Positions 18,454-27,225 of a stretch of DNA of 64,000 nucleotides are shown here, piece after piece. The stretch is from Opitutaceae bacterium (GTDB lineage Bacteria; Verrucomicrobiota; Verrucomicrobiia; Opitutales; Opitutaceae), in the NCBI GenBank assembly GCA_030693515.1, contig JAUYAK010000063.1, forward strand, positions 1 to 64,000, written 5' to 3'. Position numbers and translations under genes: made by a program. Below the pieces are notes generated by a model. The model had not been told where the DNA came from. It did not search any database and was given only the letters and a program-made list of their open reading frames with translations. Numbering within the stretch: the first letter of the stretch is position 1; the number at the start of each line of letters is the position of its first letter.

Positions 18454-19458
18454 TTGAAAACCATCCTCTCGCTTTTTCTCGTCTTGGCCCTCGCCGCCTC
18501 GGCCGCGGAAAAACCCTTCGGCCTCGTCCTCCACGGCGGCGCAGGCGTCATCGAGCGCAGTTCCCTGAGCGCCGAGCGCGAGGCCGAGTATCGCGCCAAA
18601 CTCACCGAGGCCCGCGACGCCGGCTACGCCATCCTCGAGCGCGGCGGCGCCGCCCTCGATGCCGTGATCGCCGTCGTCACGATCTTGGAGGACTCGCCGC
18701 TCTTCAACGCCGGCAAGGGCGCGGTGTTCACCGCCGACGGCACCTGCGAGCTCGACGCCTCGGTGATGGACGGCCGCACGCAGGCCGCGGGCGCGGTCGC
18801 CGGCGTGAAGCACATCAAGAACCCGATCACGCTCGCGCGCTCCGTGATGGAAAAATCCGGCCACGTGATGCTCATCGGCGACGGCGCGGAGCGCTTCGCC
18901 CAGCAGGAGGGCTTCACGCTCGTGCCCAACGAGTATTTCCAGACCGAGCATCGCCGCCAGCAACTGGAGCGCGCGAAGAAGAATGCCGCGGCCAAGAAGA
19001 CCGCGGTGCTCGACCGCGAGGACCACGCCACGCGCATCGCCCGTTACGGGACCGTGGGCTGCGTCGCGCTCGACCGCCAGGGCAACCTCGCCGCCGGCAC
19101 CTCGACCGGCGGCATGAGCAACAAGCGCTTCGGCCGCGTGGGCGACGCCCCCATCATCGGCGCCGGCACCTATGCGCACAACGCCACCTGCGCCGTCAGC
19201 GCCACGGGCTGGGGCGAGTTTTTCATCCGCGTGGGCGTCGCCCGCGACATCGCCGCGCAGCTCGAATATCGCGGCACCCCGCTCAAGACCGCCGCGGCCA
19301 CGACCATCGCGAAAGTCGGCGCGCTCGGCGGCGACGGCGGCGTCATCTGCATCGACAAGGACGGCAACATCGCCCTGCCCTTCAACACCGCCGGCATGTA
19401 TCGCGGCTACCGCGTCTCGACCGGCGCGGTGGGCGTGGAGATTTTCGGCGATAAATAG
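18454..19458 (+). CDS. Isoaspartyl peptidase/L-asparaginase (Ntn hydrolase)
   Basis: This exported 334-residue enzyme of the plant-type asparaginase family hydrolyses isoaspartyl dipeptides and L-asparagine. It matures by self-cleavage before a threonine, here T in R-Y-G-T-V-G-C-V, close to residue 192. Other family marks are L-H-G-G-A-G near the N-terminus, N-A-G-K-G-A-V-F, and S-T-G-G-M-S-N-K. No ATG precedes LHGGAG, so the start is taken as the TTG at 18454, which gives a signal peptide LKTILSLFLVLALAASA. A palindromic repeat occupies its upstream region. Confidence 0.9.
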   Translation: MKTILSLFLVLALAASAAEKPFGLVLHGGAGVIERSSLSAEREAEYRAKLTEARDAGYAILERGGAALDAVIAVVTILEDSPLFNAGKGAVFTADGTCELDASVMDGRTQAAGAVAGVKHIKNPITLARSVMEKSGHVMLIGDGAERFAQQEGFTLVPNEYFQTEHRRQQLERAKKNAAAKKTAVLDREDHATRIARYGTVGCVALDRQGNLAAGTSTGGMSNKRFGRVGDAPIIGAGTYAHNATCAVSATGWGEFFIRVGVARDIAAQLEYRGTPLKTAAATTIAKVGALGGDGGVICIDKDGNIALPFNTAGMYRGYRVSTGAVGVEIFGDK

Positions 19459-19657
19459 CGTGCGCCCGCTCCTGGCTTGATTTCTCCCCTCACTGCGCTG
19501 CGCTAGCCGCAGTCGCTTCGCCCGCCACACCCGTCGGGCCTCCGCAATATTCATCCCGGAAAATCAGCAAGCCCATGCACCACCCTTCTCTGCGCCGGAT
19601 CGCAATAAATCGCGGTGCAGCTGAATAACACTGTTCGGCAAAAAGGAACTGTCCGCA

Positions 19658-20065
19658 ATGATGCGCTTCATCACAATAGCCTTGGTTGTGTGCTTTGTTT
19701 CCGGCTGCGCGTCGACGTGGGATAGAGCGGACAAATACCGCGAATACGTCGGAAAAGAGTTTGTCGCTCGGTATGACTTCGAGGTGTGGAAAATGAACTC
19801 GAATGAGTCCCACTTGGTATCACATGCGTTTAAGCCAGTCGGAACAAAGGCGCCCTCGATCGGAAGTAAGGTCGCACTCATTCCCGCAGGCACGCCGGTG
19901 AAGGTTATCGCGGCTAAGCTCCGGTATTCGGGTGGCGACTGGGATTTCTTGCTTTGCGAAGTAAAGATACCCGGAACCACCAAGAGCGTGATTTTCGAGA
20001 ATATGATTGGTTTTTCATCGGTCGATCCGAGGGAAGTGGCAAAGTGGCTCGCCCCTGCGAGATAG
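19658..20065 (+). CDS. Low-GC putative lipoprotein
   Basis: The 135-residue product has a signal peptide with lipobox V-S-G-C at about residues 14-17. The mature protein, with W-D-R-A-D-K-Y-R-E-Y-V, has no family I recognise. Base composition is clearly lower in GC than its neighbours, and the gene sits in a debris zone with a transposase remnant and repeats, so recent acquisition is likely. Confidence 0.7.
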   Translation: MMRFITIALVVCFVSGCASTWDRADKYREYVGKEFVARYDFEVWKMNSNESHLVSHAFKPVGTKAPSIGSKVALIPAGTPVKVIAAKLRYSGGDWDFLLCEVKIPGTTKSVIFENMIGFSSVDPREVAKWLAPAR

Positions 20066-20074
20066 GCCAAGCCG

Positions 20075-20293
20075 AACACGTCAGGTCTTGAGGGCCTGTT
20101 GCCCAAATCGCCCGGGAAAAATTGAACAATCCGGGGTGGCGGCGATCTCACGTCACCATATGATGGGCACGCACACGCCGCAGAAGGAGCTGTTCAGCTA
20201 TGGGGTCGATCTCGACCGCCGCGTCCACGCCGACCACCCGCTGTGCACACAGCCGAGCCTAACACGAGCCGAGCCTAACACGTCAGGTCTTGA
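20075..20293. repeat. 17-bp direct repeat aacacgtcaggtcttga
   Basis: The repeat occurs at 20075-20091 and 20277-20293. The second copy is preceded by a short tandem of gagcctaacac and followed by ctcttgacag. From memory, GTCAGGTCTTGA resembles motifs found around RAYT or IS200-type transposase genes, but none is present here. Confidence 0.7.
20160..20243 (+). pseudogene. Transposase N-terminal remnant
   Basis: Starting at two in-frame ATGs, the frame reads MMGTHTPQKELFSYGVDLDR and continues to about D-H-P-L. This is the start of IS5/IS1182-type DDE transposases, which typically go on with a catalytic domain. Here the similarity stops after about 28 residues, where a short repeat (gagcctaacac) begins. 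It is a dead fragment. Confidence 0.7.
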
Positions 20294-20420
20294 CTCTTGA
20301 CAGTTAGCCCACGGCGGCGCTCCCGTCCCGGGCACACCGCGACCGTTGCGCATCGAGTTTTCCGGGGCCTGCTGCCAGGCGAGCCGAGCGGGGTCGGCAT
20401 GTGTCGGGAATAATTTTGCG

Positions 20421-20483
20421 AGCCGGGAGGCATGAGGGTGCACACGACGAGGCGTGTGGCGGACGCACCCGAAGGCCGGGAGG
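20421..20483. repeat. Hairpin flanked by 9-bp direct repeats
   Basis: gccgggagg occurs at 20421-20429 and 20475-20483. Between them is a two-part hairpin: GGGTGC (20435-20440) with GCACCC (20465-20470), and ACACG with CGTGT inside. The form suggests a small mobile element with target-site duplication. Confidence 0.45.
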
Positions 20484-20493
20484 TGAATCGCAC

Positions 20494-20526
20494 TCAACCC
20501 AGGCCGGCTCGGAGAGCCGGCCCCAC
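20494..20526. repeat. REP-like unit, GTGGGG-foot family
   Basis: On the minus strand it reads GTGGGGCCGGCT-ctccg-AGCCGGCCTGGGTT. It belongs with the two units at 30494-30579, which share the flanks and loop but have other stem bases. Confidence 0.75.
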
Positions 20527-20559
20527 CTCAGCTGCGGGTAATGGTATAGCTTGAATTTC

Positions 20560-20623
20560 GTAGGCAGCCCGCTTGCGGGCGCTCAGGGTTGAATGGACGA
20601 GCGCGAGCAAGCTCGCTGCCTAC
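20560..20623. repeat. REP-like inverted pair with compensated stems
   Basis: Unit 1 (20560-20580) is GTAGGCAG + CCCGC-TT-GCGGG. Unit 2 (20603-20623, minus strand) is GTAGGCAG + CGAGC-TT-GCTCG. The foot and loop are identical, and two stem positions have changed on both sides so that pairing is kept. Confidence 0.85.
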
Positions 20624-20676
20624 CCGGGGGGCGTTCGTTTCCAAACCATACCACTACCGACTTTTTCGACGCCCGC

Positions 20677-23600
20677 TCAGAGATCGAACGTCATCGTCAG
20701 GATGAACTGGCGCGGGTCGATGATGCGGAAGTTGTAGGGCTGGCCGTTGGGGTTGACGCCGATGGCCTGGAGCCGGCCGCCCTCGAGGACGTTGCGCACG
20801 TTGAGCTGCACGGTCGCGCGATACTTGTTCTGGTTGAAGCGCAGCTGGTGCGCGACGAAGAGATCGAAATAGGAGCGCGACTGGTCGAAGACGGGCTTGG
20901 ACTTGTCGAGCGAGCGGATGACGCCGTCGGCATCGGGCGCGGCGCCGAGGAAGCCGATCGCAGCCTTGTCCTCCCAGCGCATCGAGCCGCCGACGCGCGT
21001 GGTGCGCAGGTGGCGATGGTCCGGGAAAAGCCCGGCGAGGCTGTAACTCGTGGTCGCGTTGAAGCGCCACTCGCGGACCTGGGAGCGCGGTTTGCCCTGG
21101 TTGGCGACGGCGAGCTTGTAGGGCGCGAGCACGAGGCCCTCGTAGAATCCGCGCGGCGTGCCGGCGCTGCCGTAGCTCGTGCTCCACCAAGGATTGCCGG
21201 CGCCAGCGAGCTGCGAGCCGTCGGGCAGGCGATCGGTGGGGATGCGGACGGCCTGCCACACGGGCAGGCGCTCGTCGAAGTAGCGCTGGATGTTGGGCGA
21301 CATGTTGGTGTCGATCGTCTGCTGGCGCGCGATGTTGGCGCGCAGCGTCCAGTGGCTGGTGGGGTTGTAGTTGAGCTCGATCTCGTAGCCCTTGGAGGCG
21401 ACGTCCTGCGTCTCGGCGATGCTGCGCGTGCTGACTTCCTCGATGAAGCCGCCCGGCAGCTGCATGATCTTGTAAACCTCCGCGCGCTGCTGGGCGGCGC
21501 TCCAGTCGGGGTGAATCTGCGCCATCCAGACTGTCGCGACGTCCTCGAGGTTGAACGCGTCGTTGCCGAAATCGATGCGGTTGGCGCGCGTGGCCACGAT
21601 GCCGGCGTCGCCGCCGCGGGAGAACTGCTGCTTGTTGTCGTATTTGTTGATCTTGGCGACGAACTTGCCCTTCAGGAGGCTGAAGCTGACGCCGTAGTCC
21701 TTGCCCTTGCCCTGCGGGTCGGGGAGCAGGTCGCCGAAGAGGTTGTATTGCGCGGCGGCGGGCTGGAAGGTGTCGGCGGAGTTGTAGTGGGCGTTGAGCG
21801 AGCGGACGAAGTCGGCGAAGTGGCCGGCGAGGCCGCCGCCCTCGGCGCGGCGATCGATCGCGGCCCAGCCGCGGAACGGGCGCACGACGACGCCGCGGGT
21901 CTTGGTCGAACCCTGGCGCTCGGTGAAGAGGGCCCAGGTCTCAAGCGGCGCGTAGTTGAGAAACCCGTTCGTGGGGTCAATCGAGGCGGCGCCGGAATTG
22001 CGGCTGCGGTTCTTGTCGGTGCGCCAGCCGAAGGTCGTGACGATGCGATCCTGGGCGAGGAAGCTCTGGAGGGTGAGGCCCTGGCTGCGAATCTCGCGGC
22101 GGATGCGATTGCTGGGCTGCACGCCGGTCTCGCCGAAGACGACCGGCTCGTTGATCCACTGCTGGGTGGCGCCGTTGAACCAGTAGAAGTTGTAGTTGCC
22201 GCCGAGGCCGTAGAGCTCGGGCGGGGCGCGGTCGATGTTTCCACCGGTGGCGTCGCCGAGGTAGTATTTGAAATAGCCGCGCGCCTGGACGTTGGCCTGG
22301 CGGTTGGTGTTGGAGAGCCAGGTGTGGTCGTCGATGATCTGCTCGCGGTAGCGATAGACGCCCGTGGTGATGAGGCGGGTCTCGTCGTAGCCCGCGGCGC
22401 GGTGCTTGCCGAACCAGCGGAGGATATGGCCGAAGCGGCCCGACTCGCGTGTGAGGTCGAGCTGGTAAGCCAGCTCGGCGCGGAAGTTGTCGTTGCGATC
22501 CGGGCGGTTGAAGATCGTAGGCTCGGAGGCGCCGAGGTAGGGGCGGAGGAAGAACGGATTGGGCCGGCCGTCGAGGAGGCGTTCGTTGACGTCGATGAAG
22601 AGGATGGAGGAATTTCCACCGATGAAGTTGCGGCTGTAGTTGTCCACATCCTCGAGATACCAGCCGATGCGCGCGGCGAGGATCTGGCGCTGGGTGTTCA
22701 GGAAGAACTGCTCGGCGGTGATGCTGTAGATGTCGGCCTTGTCCTTGTTGTAATTGGGCGCGACGTAGTTGATCGAGGTCCAGTCGTAGAGCGCGCGGTT
22801 GGAGATGCCGGGCGTGGTGAAAAGCGGGAGCGTGGAGCCGCGGAGGCGGAGGATGTCCGTGGCGCTCTCGAGGTAGCGCACGTTGGTGTTGGCGCCGCTG
22901 GGGCTGTTGGTCGTGCTGGTGCGGTTGACGGTGTAGAGCTGCGGGCCGTTGTGATCGATAAAGAAGCCGGGGCGGTTGTAGAACCCGGTGCCCTGCGAGA
23001 TGAGGCCGGCCGGGAGATTGCCGTCCTGCGACTGCGGATAGACCGTCGGCTGGAGCACGCCGTTGATCGTGACGCGCTGCGTGACAGGGTCCCACGTCGG
23101 GCGGCCGGCGGCGGTCCAGAACGTGGTCGTGTCGCGCGGGGTGAGGGCGTTGGGGCGGCGGGCGAAGTTGTGATAGGTCTCGTAGCTGCCGCGGATGGTG
23201 GTGTTGCGGAACGGCCGCCAGGTGAACATGGCCTGCGCGCGACGCGTGATCTCCTCGGAAGGCTTCCGCTCGAAGCCCTTGGATTCGTATAGAGCGTTGA
23301 GCCGGACCGCGAGTTTGCCGCCGAAGAGGGGCCGGTTCACGTCGAGGCTGGAGCGGTAGCCGCCGTAGCTGTCGGCGCGGAGGGTGGCCTGCGTGGTCGG
23401 GCGCGTGAGGTTGGCCTGGCTGCGCACGAGGTTGACGGTGCCGGAGGAGGCGCCGAGGCCGAAGATGTTGGAGTTGGGCCCGCGGCTGATCTCGACGGCG
23501 TCGACGTTGTAGGTGTCGATCGGGATGCGGCTGTTGCCGGCGAAGCCGTCGCGCGCTATGTTGGCGGAGTCGAGGCCGCGGACGCGATTGGCGTTCATCG

Positions 23601-24105
23601 GGTCGCTCTGGACGGAGTCGTTGACGTCGCCGTTGCGGCCGACGCTGAAGGCGGTGAAGTTGCCCGTGCCCTCGGTGTTGGCCTCGTAGAGGAAGATGTC
23701 GTTGATATCGAGGGCGGCCGTGTCGAGGAGCTGCTGCTTCGTGACGACCGAGATCGAGGAGGCGAGGTCCTCGAGCTTGGAGTTAAGGCGCGTGCCGGAG
23801 AGCGAACTGGAGGCGTAGTAGCCGCGGTCGCTGCCGGCGCTGACCTCGAAGGGTGAAAGCTCCACCACGCCGCTCGGGGACGCCGTCGAGGCGGGCACCG
23901 CGGACTTCACCGCGGCGGCGGTCTTGGCCTCGTCGGCGCGGAGGGCGGCAAGTTCGTCGGCTTCGAGGCGGCCGTTCTTATTCTTGTCGTAGCGCGCGAG
24001 CGTGGCGGCGTCGGGCGCACTGGCGGGAGCGGTCTGAGGAAACGCGCAGGGCGCGGTGAGGGTGAGGGCCAGAATCAGTCGGGCGGGGATACGGGTGGGG
24101 TTCAT
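20677..24105 (-). CDS. TonB-dependent receptor with N-terminal EF-hand
   Basis: This outer-membrane receptor of 1142 residues has a signal peptide (MNPTRIPARLILALTLTA), then a canonical EF-hand loop at residues 40-51 (D-K-N-K-N-G-R-L-E-A-D-E), which should bind calcium through D40, N42, N44, E48 and E51. A linker and a plug domain follow (V-V-E-L-S-P-F-E-V, S-I-S-V-V-T-K-Q, G-P-N-S-N-I-F-G). The barrel fills the rest and ends T-M-T-F-D-L. ATG 24105 is preferred over an in-frame ATG at 24129 because the signal peptide starts there. It lies 148 bases downstream of a PL26-like lyase on the same strand, which suggests uptake of pectin fragments. Confidence 0.9.
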   Translation of the reverse strand: MNPTRIPARLILALTLTAPCAFPQTAPASAPDAATLARYDKNKNGRLEADELAALRADEAKTAAAVKSAVPASTASPSGVVELSPFEVSAGSDRGYYASSSLSGTRLNSKLEDLASSISVVTKQQLLDTAALDINDIFLYEANTEGTGNFTAFSVGRNGDVNDSVQSDPMNANRVRGLDSANIARDGFAGNSRIPIDTYNVDAVEISRGPNSNIFGLGASSGTVNLVRSQANLTRPTTQATLRADSYGGYRSSLDVNRPLFGGKLAVRLNALYESKGFERKPSEEITRRAQAMFTWRPFRNTTIRGSYETYHNFARRPNALTPRDTTTFWTAAGRPTWDPVTQRVTINGVLQPTVYPQSQDGNLPAGLISQGTGFYNRPGFFIDHNGPQLYTVNRTSTTNSPSGANTNVRYLESATDILRLRGSTLPLFTTPGISNRALYDWTSINYVAPNYNKDKADIYSITAEQFFLNTQRQILAARIGWYLEDVDNYSRNFIGGNSSILFIDVNERLLDGRPNPFFLRPYLGASEPTIFNRPDRNDNFRAELAYQLDLTRESGRFGHILRWFGKHRAAGYDETRLITTGVYRYREQIIDDHTWLSNTNRQANVQARGYFKYYLGDATGGNIDRAPPELYGLGGNYNFYWFNGATQQWINEPVVFGETGVQPSNRIRREIRSQGLTLQSFLAQDRIVTTFGWRTDKNRSRNSGAASIDPTNGFLNYAPLETWALFTERQGSTKTRGVVVRPFRGWAAIDRRAEGGGLAGHFADFVRSLNAHYNSADTFQPAAAQYNLFGDLLPDPQGKGKDYGVSFSLLKGKFVAKINKYDNKQQFSRGGDAGIVATRANRIDFGNDAFNLEDVATVWMAQIHPDWSAAQQRAEVYKIMQLPGGFIEEVSTRSIAETQDVASKGYEIELNYNPTSHWTLRANIARQQTIDTNMSPNIQRYFDERLPVWQAVRIPTDRLPDGSQLAGAGNPWWSTSYGSAGTPRGFYEGLVLAPYKLAVANQGKPRSQVREWRFNATTSYSLAGLFPDHRHLRTTRVGGSMRWEDKAAIGFLGAAPDADGVIRSLDKSKPVFDQSRSYFDLFVAHQLRFNQNKYRATVQLNVRNVLEGGRLQAIGVNPNGQPYNFRIIDPRQFILTMTFDL

Positions 24106-24198
24106 GATGCTTGATGAATAACGTTTCATGCGGCGCAACACGAGACTCGGCGCACGCGGACAGTTCGGCAGTGAGGGCCGCTCGTGCAGTGACGGGCA

Positions 24199-24223
24199 GC
24201 AGGGCGGGGCTGTGACCCGCCTT
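24199..24223. repeat. REP-like unit between the lyase and TonB receptor genes
   Basis: A single unit with GCAG foot and hairpin GCGGGGC-TGT-GACCCGC. It matches the 13325-13420 pair except for one stem position that no longer pairs. It lies upstream of the TonB receptor. Confidence 0.65.
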
Positions 24224-24253
24224 CGGTGCGAATACTCAACGCGCCCCACTCCC

Positions 24254-27079
24254 TCAGCGCGGCGGCTCGGGCGGCGGCGCCATCCGGCTGTTGCGCACGT
24301 CGAGCGTCGCGGAGGACGGCGGCGCGGCCTGCGGGCCGCGCCCACCCCGGCCGCCACGGCCGAAAGGATTCGCCTCGGGCGGCGGCACCTCGGTCGGGAG
24401 CTGGTCTTGGCAGAGTTCGAGGATCTCGATGGCGCTGAGGCCGGACTGCGCGGCGCCGTTGGTGCTGATGCGCGGCGATTCGTCCACGGGATTGAGCACG
24501 AGGTGGCCGTCGATGCGCGTCGTCGCAATCGGCCCGCCGCCGAAGCGCAGCAGCGAGGCGACGGCGGGCTGGGCGAAGGCGGCGTTCTTCGTCTTCCAAT
24601 ACGCGTAGGCGGCGAGGCGCGGCGTGCCCTGGGAATTGGCGCCTTGCTCGCCGAGGTAGCGGGCGTCGGCGCCTTCCTGGCCGGTCTCCTTGTCGCGCAG
24701 GAGGACTTCGGCGGGGGCATTGCCGAGGCGGCAATACTGGAGCCACATCTTTTCCCAGCCGGGATGATCGAGGAATTCGTTCAGCTCGAAGATTACCTGC
24801 GCGCCGCCCTGGATCGTGCTGAGGTTGTAGTTCCCGACCACATCGGAGACCTGGAAGAGTTTTCCCGTCTTCGGGTCGTAGCCATAGACGAGATTGCGGC
24901 CGGACTTGAGCCAGTAGGGCATCGCGAGGAAGGACTCGACGCCCGCGATGATCTTGTCGCGCCACTTCGTGTCGCCGGTGCGTTCCCACTCGGTCGCCCA
25001 GTTGCCGGCGAAGGCGAACCAGTCCGGGCCGGCGCGCAGGCGCGCGGGATACTTTTTCTCCGCCGCCGTGGCCGGCTGCGCGAGGCGCATCGGGTCAAAA
25101 TCAATCGTCGTCAGGTCGGCGTTGGCGACTTCACGCATGAGATCGCCGGTGCGCTCATCGGTGCTGAGGTAGTAATAGTAGCGCTTGAGGTGCGCCATGC
25201 TGATGCGCGCTTCCTTGGCGCCGCAGCCCCAGTGGCGGACGTTGTGCCGCGAGCCGAGGCCCGCGAGCGCGCCGAGGTGGTAGCAATCGACCTCGCTGGT
25301 GTGCCGCGTCATCGCCTCGGCCATGCGGAAGATGTCGGCGCGGCCCGTGCGCAGAAAACTCATCCAGAGCCACATGTCGGTGCCGAGTTCGGTGTTGTCC
25401 CAAGCCATGCCGCCGAGGTCGTAGTTCCACACGTGGCGCTCGCGATCGTAGCTGTGCATCACGTCGCCAAAGTCCCAGAAGCCATACCAGCGCTGCTGCT
25501 CGATGTGCTTTTGATAAAACGCGAGGGTGCTCTCGAGCTGCTCCTCGACCGCGCGTTTGAACGGCGTCGATTTGTCCGGCAGGCTCCACAGGCCCAGCGC
25601 GCGCACGGAGTGCAGATAGCGCGGCGTCGCCACCAAGAGCGGCAACGCCGCCCCGAGTTGGGCCTGCGCCACCGTCTGCTCCCGCGTCGGCACCGCCCCG
25701 CTGGGAAACAGCGTCAGCTCGCTCGTGCGCGCCACGCCCATCGGCGTGCTCAGGCCGGGCTGCACATCCTCATAGACGGCGATGAGGCCGTGCGCGCGCG
25801 TGTCGTAGTGCCGCATGTCCATCGCCTCGGCCTCGGGCGACCAGAGCCACACGCGCAGCGTCGCCTCCCCGCTCGCGGCGCCGACGACCTCGAGCGAGGC
25901 CGGATGCGACTGCCAGAAATTCTTCACGCTCACCCCGAGCCCGCCGCTCACATCGCCGACAAACACCAGCCCCGAGGCGCGCCGGCCCGCGCCGCAGGGA
26001 ATCCATGCGCTCTGCGGATTGGTGCGCTTCACGATCGAGAAGCCGTCGGCATTGGGCTGCGTGAGCTTGAATCCATCCCAGATCGCCCAGTCCGCGAGCC
26101 AGCCCTGGCTGCGCTCGCTGAGCTCGGCTTTGTTCGGGATGCGTTTTCCCTGGAGCTGGTCGGGGTAAACGTTGCCGCCGCCCTGCGCAGGATAATTCAC
26201 GATCGCGTTGCCGCGGCCCACGGCGGGCTGGATCGGCTCGGACCAGAGGCCGCCGTCCTCGCCAGAGAAGCGCACGTGGCGGTTGTGGATCTCCTCGCGC
26301 AGCGGCACGCCAAACTCGAGGCCGAGCCCGCGGATGAAATCCTGCTGTTCGTCGCCGTCGTAGATGATCGTGTGGACGAGGCGCACGCTTTCCTGCCCCG
26401 CTGAAAAATACAGGCGCACGATAAAGGGCAGCCACTCGCGCGAACCGGTCGTGGCCTTGTGCAGGCCCTCGACCTTCACCACCGCGCGCACGGGGCCCGA
26501 CTGCTCGACGATGACGTGGTTGATCTTGCCGGAGAATTTCTCGCGGCGCGGCGTCTCCTCGGCGGCGCCGCTCGGGCCGTTTTGCAGGATGCACACGAGC
26601 CGGCCGTGGCGCGCCACCTCGCGGCCATCGACGACGAGCGAGTCGATCAGGTTGGAACCCCACGACGTGAGGCGGGCGCGGAGCTTGCCGGTGTCCACCT
26701 CGATGCCGGTGTCGCTGCGGCGCACGCGCACGGTTGCGCCCACCGGCGCGGCGGCGGAATCGACGGCACTGAGCTGGAGCGAACCCGGGACCGTGGGTCC
26801 GGCGACGGTCGCAAACCCGCTCCACTTCAGCGAGCCATCCGGCCAGTAGGCGAGCGGCCACGTCTGAAGCGGCAGCGCCGTGCCGTCGGCCGTGGTGAGC
26901 GCAAACGCCTGCGTCTTCGGCACGACCCCGCGCGGCCACGGCACGCCCCAGCTCACGCCCGTCGGCGCAGGCGCCGGTGCGCCGCCGAGCCAGTTGAGTT
27001 CCACCGGCGCAGGCGCCGCGCGCAGCGGGACACCGGCGAGACCAAGGGTGAGGGCGGCAAACAGGAGACGGGAATTCAT
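24254..27079 (-). CDS. PL26-like exo-rhamnogalacturonan lyase
   Basis: The exported 941-residue protein has a signal peptide (MNSRLLFAALTLGLAGVPLRA). The N-terminal region reads E-L-N-W-L-G-G-A-P, then G-V-S-W-G-V-P-W-P-R-G and P-D-G-S-L-K-W-S, which is the pattern of the exo-rhamnogalacturonan lyase (PcRGLX, PL26) N-terminal RIFT-barrel domain. A beta-sandwich middle part and an alpha-helical C-terminal toroid (W-Y-G-F-W-D-F-G-D, W-D-N-T-E) follow. The reaction would be beta-elimination from the end of the rhamnogalacturonan I backbone. The C-terminal tail is G/R/P-rich (F-G-R-G-G-R-G-G-R-G-P). TonB receptor genes flank it on both sides. Family recognition is by memory of sequence pattern. 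Confidence 0.8.
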   Translation of the reverse strand: MNSRLLFAALTLGLAGVPLRAAPAPVELNWLGGAPAPAPTGVSWGVPWPRGVVPKTQAFALTTADGTALPLQTWPLAYWPDGSLKWSGFATVAGPTVPGSLQLSAVDSAAAPVGATVRVRRSDTGIEVDTGKLRARLTSWGSNLIDSLVVDGREVARHGRLVCILQNGPSGAAEETPRREKFSGKINHVIVEQSGPVRAVVKVEGLHKATTGSREWLPFIVRLYFSAGQESVRLVHTIIYDGDEQQDFIRGLGLEFGVPLREEIHNRHVRFSGEDGGLWSEPIQPAVGRGNAIVNYPAQGGGNVYPDQLQGKRIPNKAELSERSQGWLADWAIWDGFKLTQPNADGFSIVKRTNPQSAWIPCGAGRRASGLVFVGDVSGGLGVSVKNFWQSHPASLEVVGAASGEATLRVWLWSPEAEAMDMRHYDTRAHGLIAVYEDVQPGLSTPMGVARTSELTLFPSGAVPTREQTVAQAQLGAALPLLVATPRYLHSVRALGLWSLPDKSTPFKRAVEEQLESTLAFYQKHIEQQRWYGFWDFGDVMHSYDRERHVWNYDLGGMAWDNTELGTDMWLWMSFLRTGRADIFRMAEAMTRHTSEVDCYHLGALAGLGSRHNVRHWGCGAKEARISMAHLKRYYYYLSTDERTGDLMREVANADLTTIDFDPMRLAQPATAAEKKYPARLRAGPDWFAFAGNWATEWERTGDTKWRDKIIAGVESFLAMPYWLKSGRNLVYGYDPKTGKLFQVSDVVGNYNLSTIQGGAQVIFELNEFLDHPGWEKMWLQYCRLGNAPAEVLLRDKETGQEGADARYLGEQGANSQGTPRLAAYAYWKTKNAAFAQPAVASLLRFGGGPIATTRIDGHLVLNPVDESPRISTNGAAQSGLSAIEILELCQDQLPTEVPPPEANPFGRGGRGGRGPQAAPPSSATLDVRNSRMAPPPEPPR

Positions 27080-27225
27080 AGCGCAGCTGGGGTTACGAAA
27101 GCTCTGACGAAGCGTGAAGGGAATCGTTTTGCGCCCCGCTCCGGTGGCGCGTGCTGGACTGTCCGGCCACCATTCCCGACCGGCGTGCGTAACATGCAGC
27201 CCACCCCGTGCGACCTTGTAGCCGT

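Larger units (their letters stand above)
20066..20676. other. Gene-free debris zone with repeats and a transposase remnant
   Basis: No intact gene was found in these 611 bases. They hold a 17-base direct repeat (20075-20091 and 20277-20293), a transposase N-terminal remnant (20160-20243), a hairpin between 9-base direct repeats (20421-20483), and three REP-like units (20494-20526, 20560-20580, 20603-20623). The block separates the low-GC lipoprotein gene from the end of a minus-strand TonB receptor. Confidence 0.8.

Noticed and set aside
19630-20080. Possible integron cassette around the low-GC lipoprotein gene
   Set aside because: GTTCGGC and GCCGAAC flank the gene, but they do not match the core-site consensus and no attC-like hairpin was found.
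20593-23292. Long plus-strand open frame of 899 codons opposite the TonB receptor gene
   Set aside because: Its product is a low-complexity run of A, G, V, D and R, as expected on the antisense strand of GC-rich genes, and has no domain.
27080-27225. Regulatory RNA or riboswitch in the divergent lyase/receptor gap
   Set aside because: No conserved aptamer-like motif or strong hairpin could be seen in these 146 bases.
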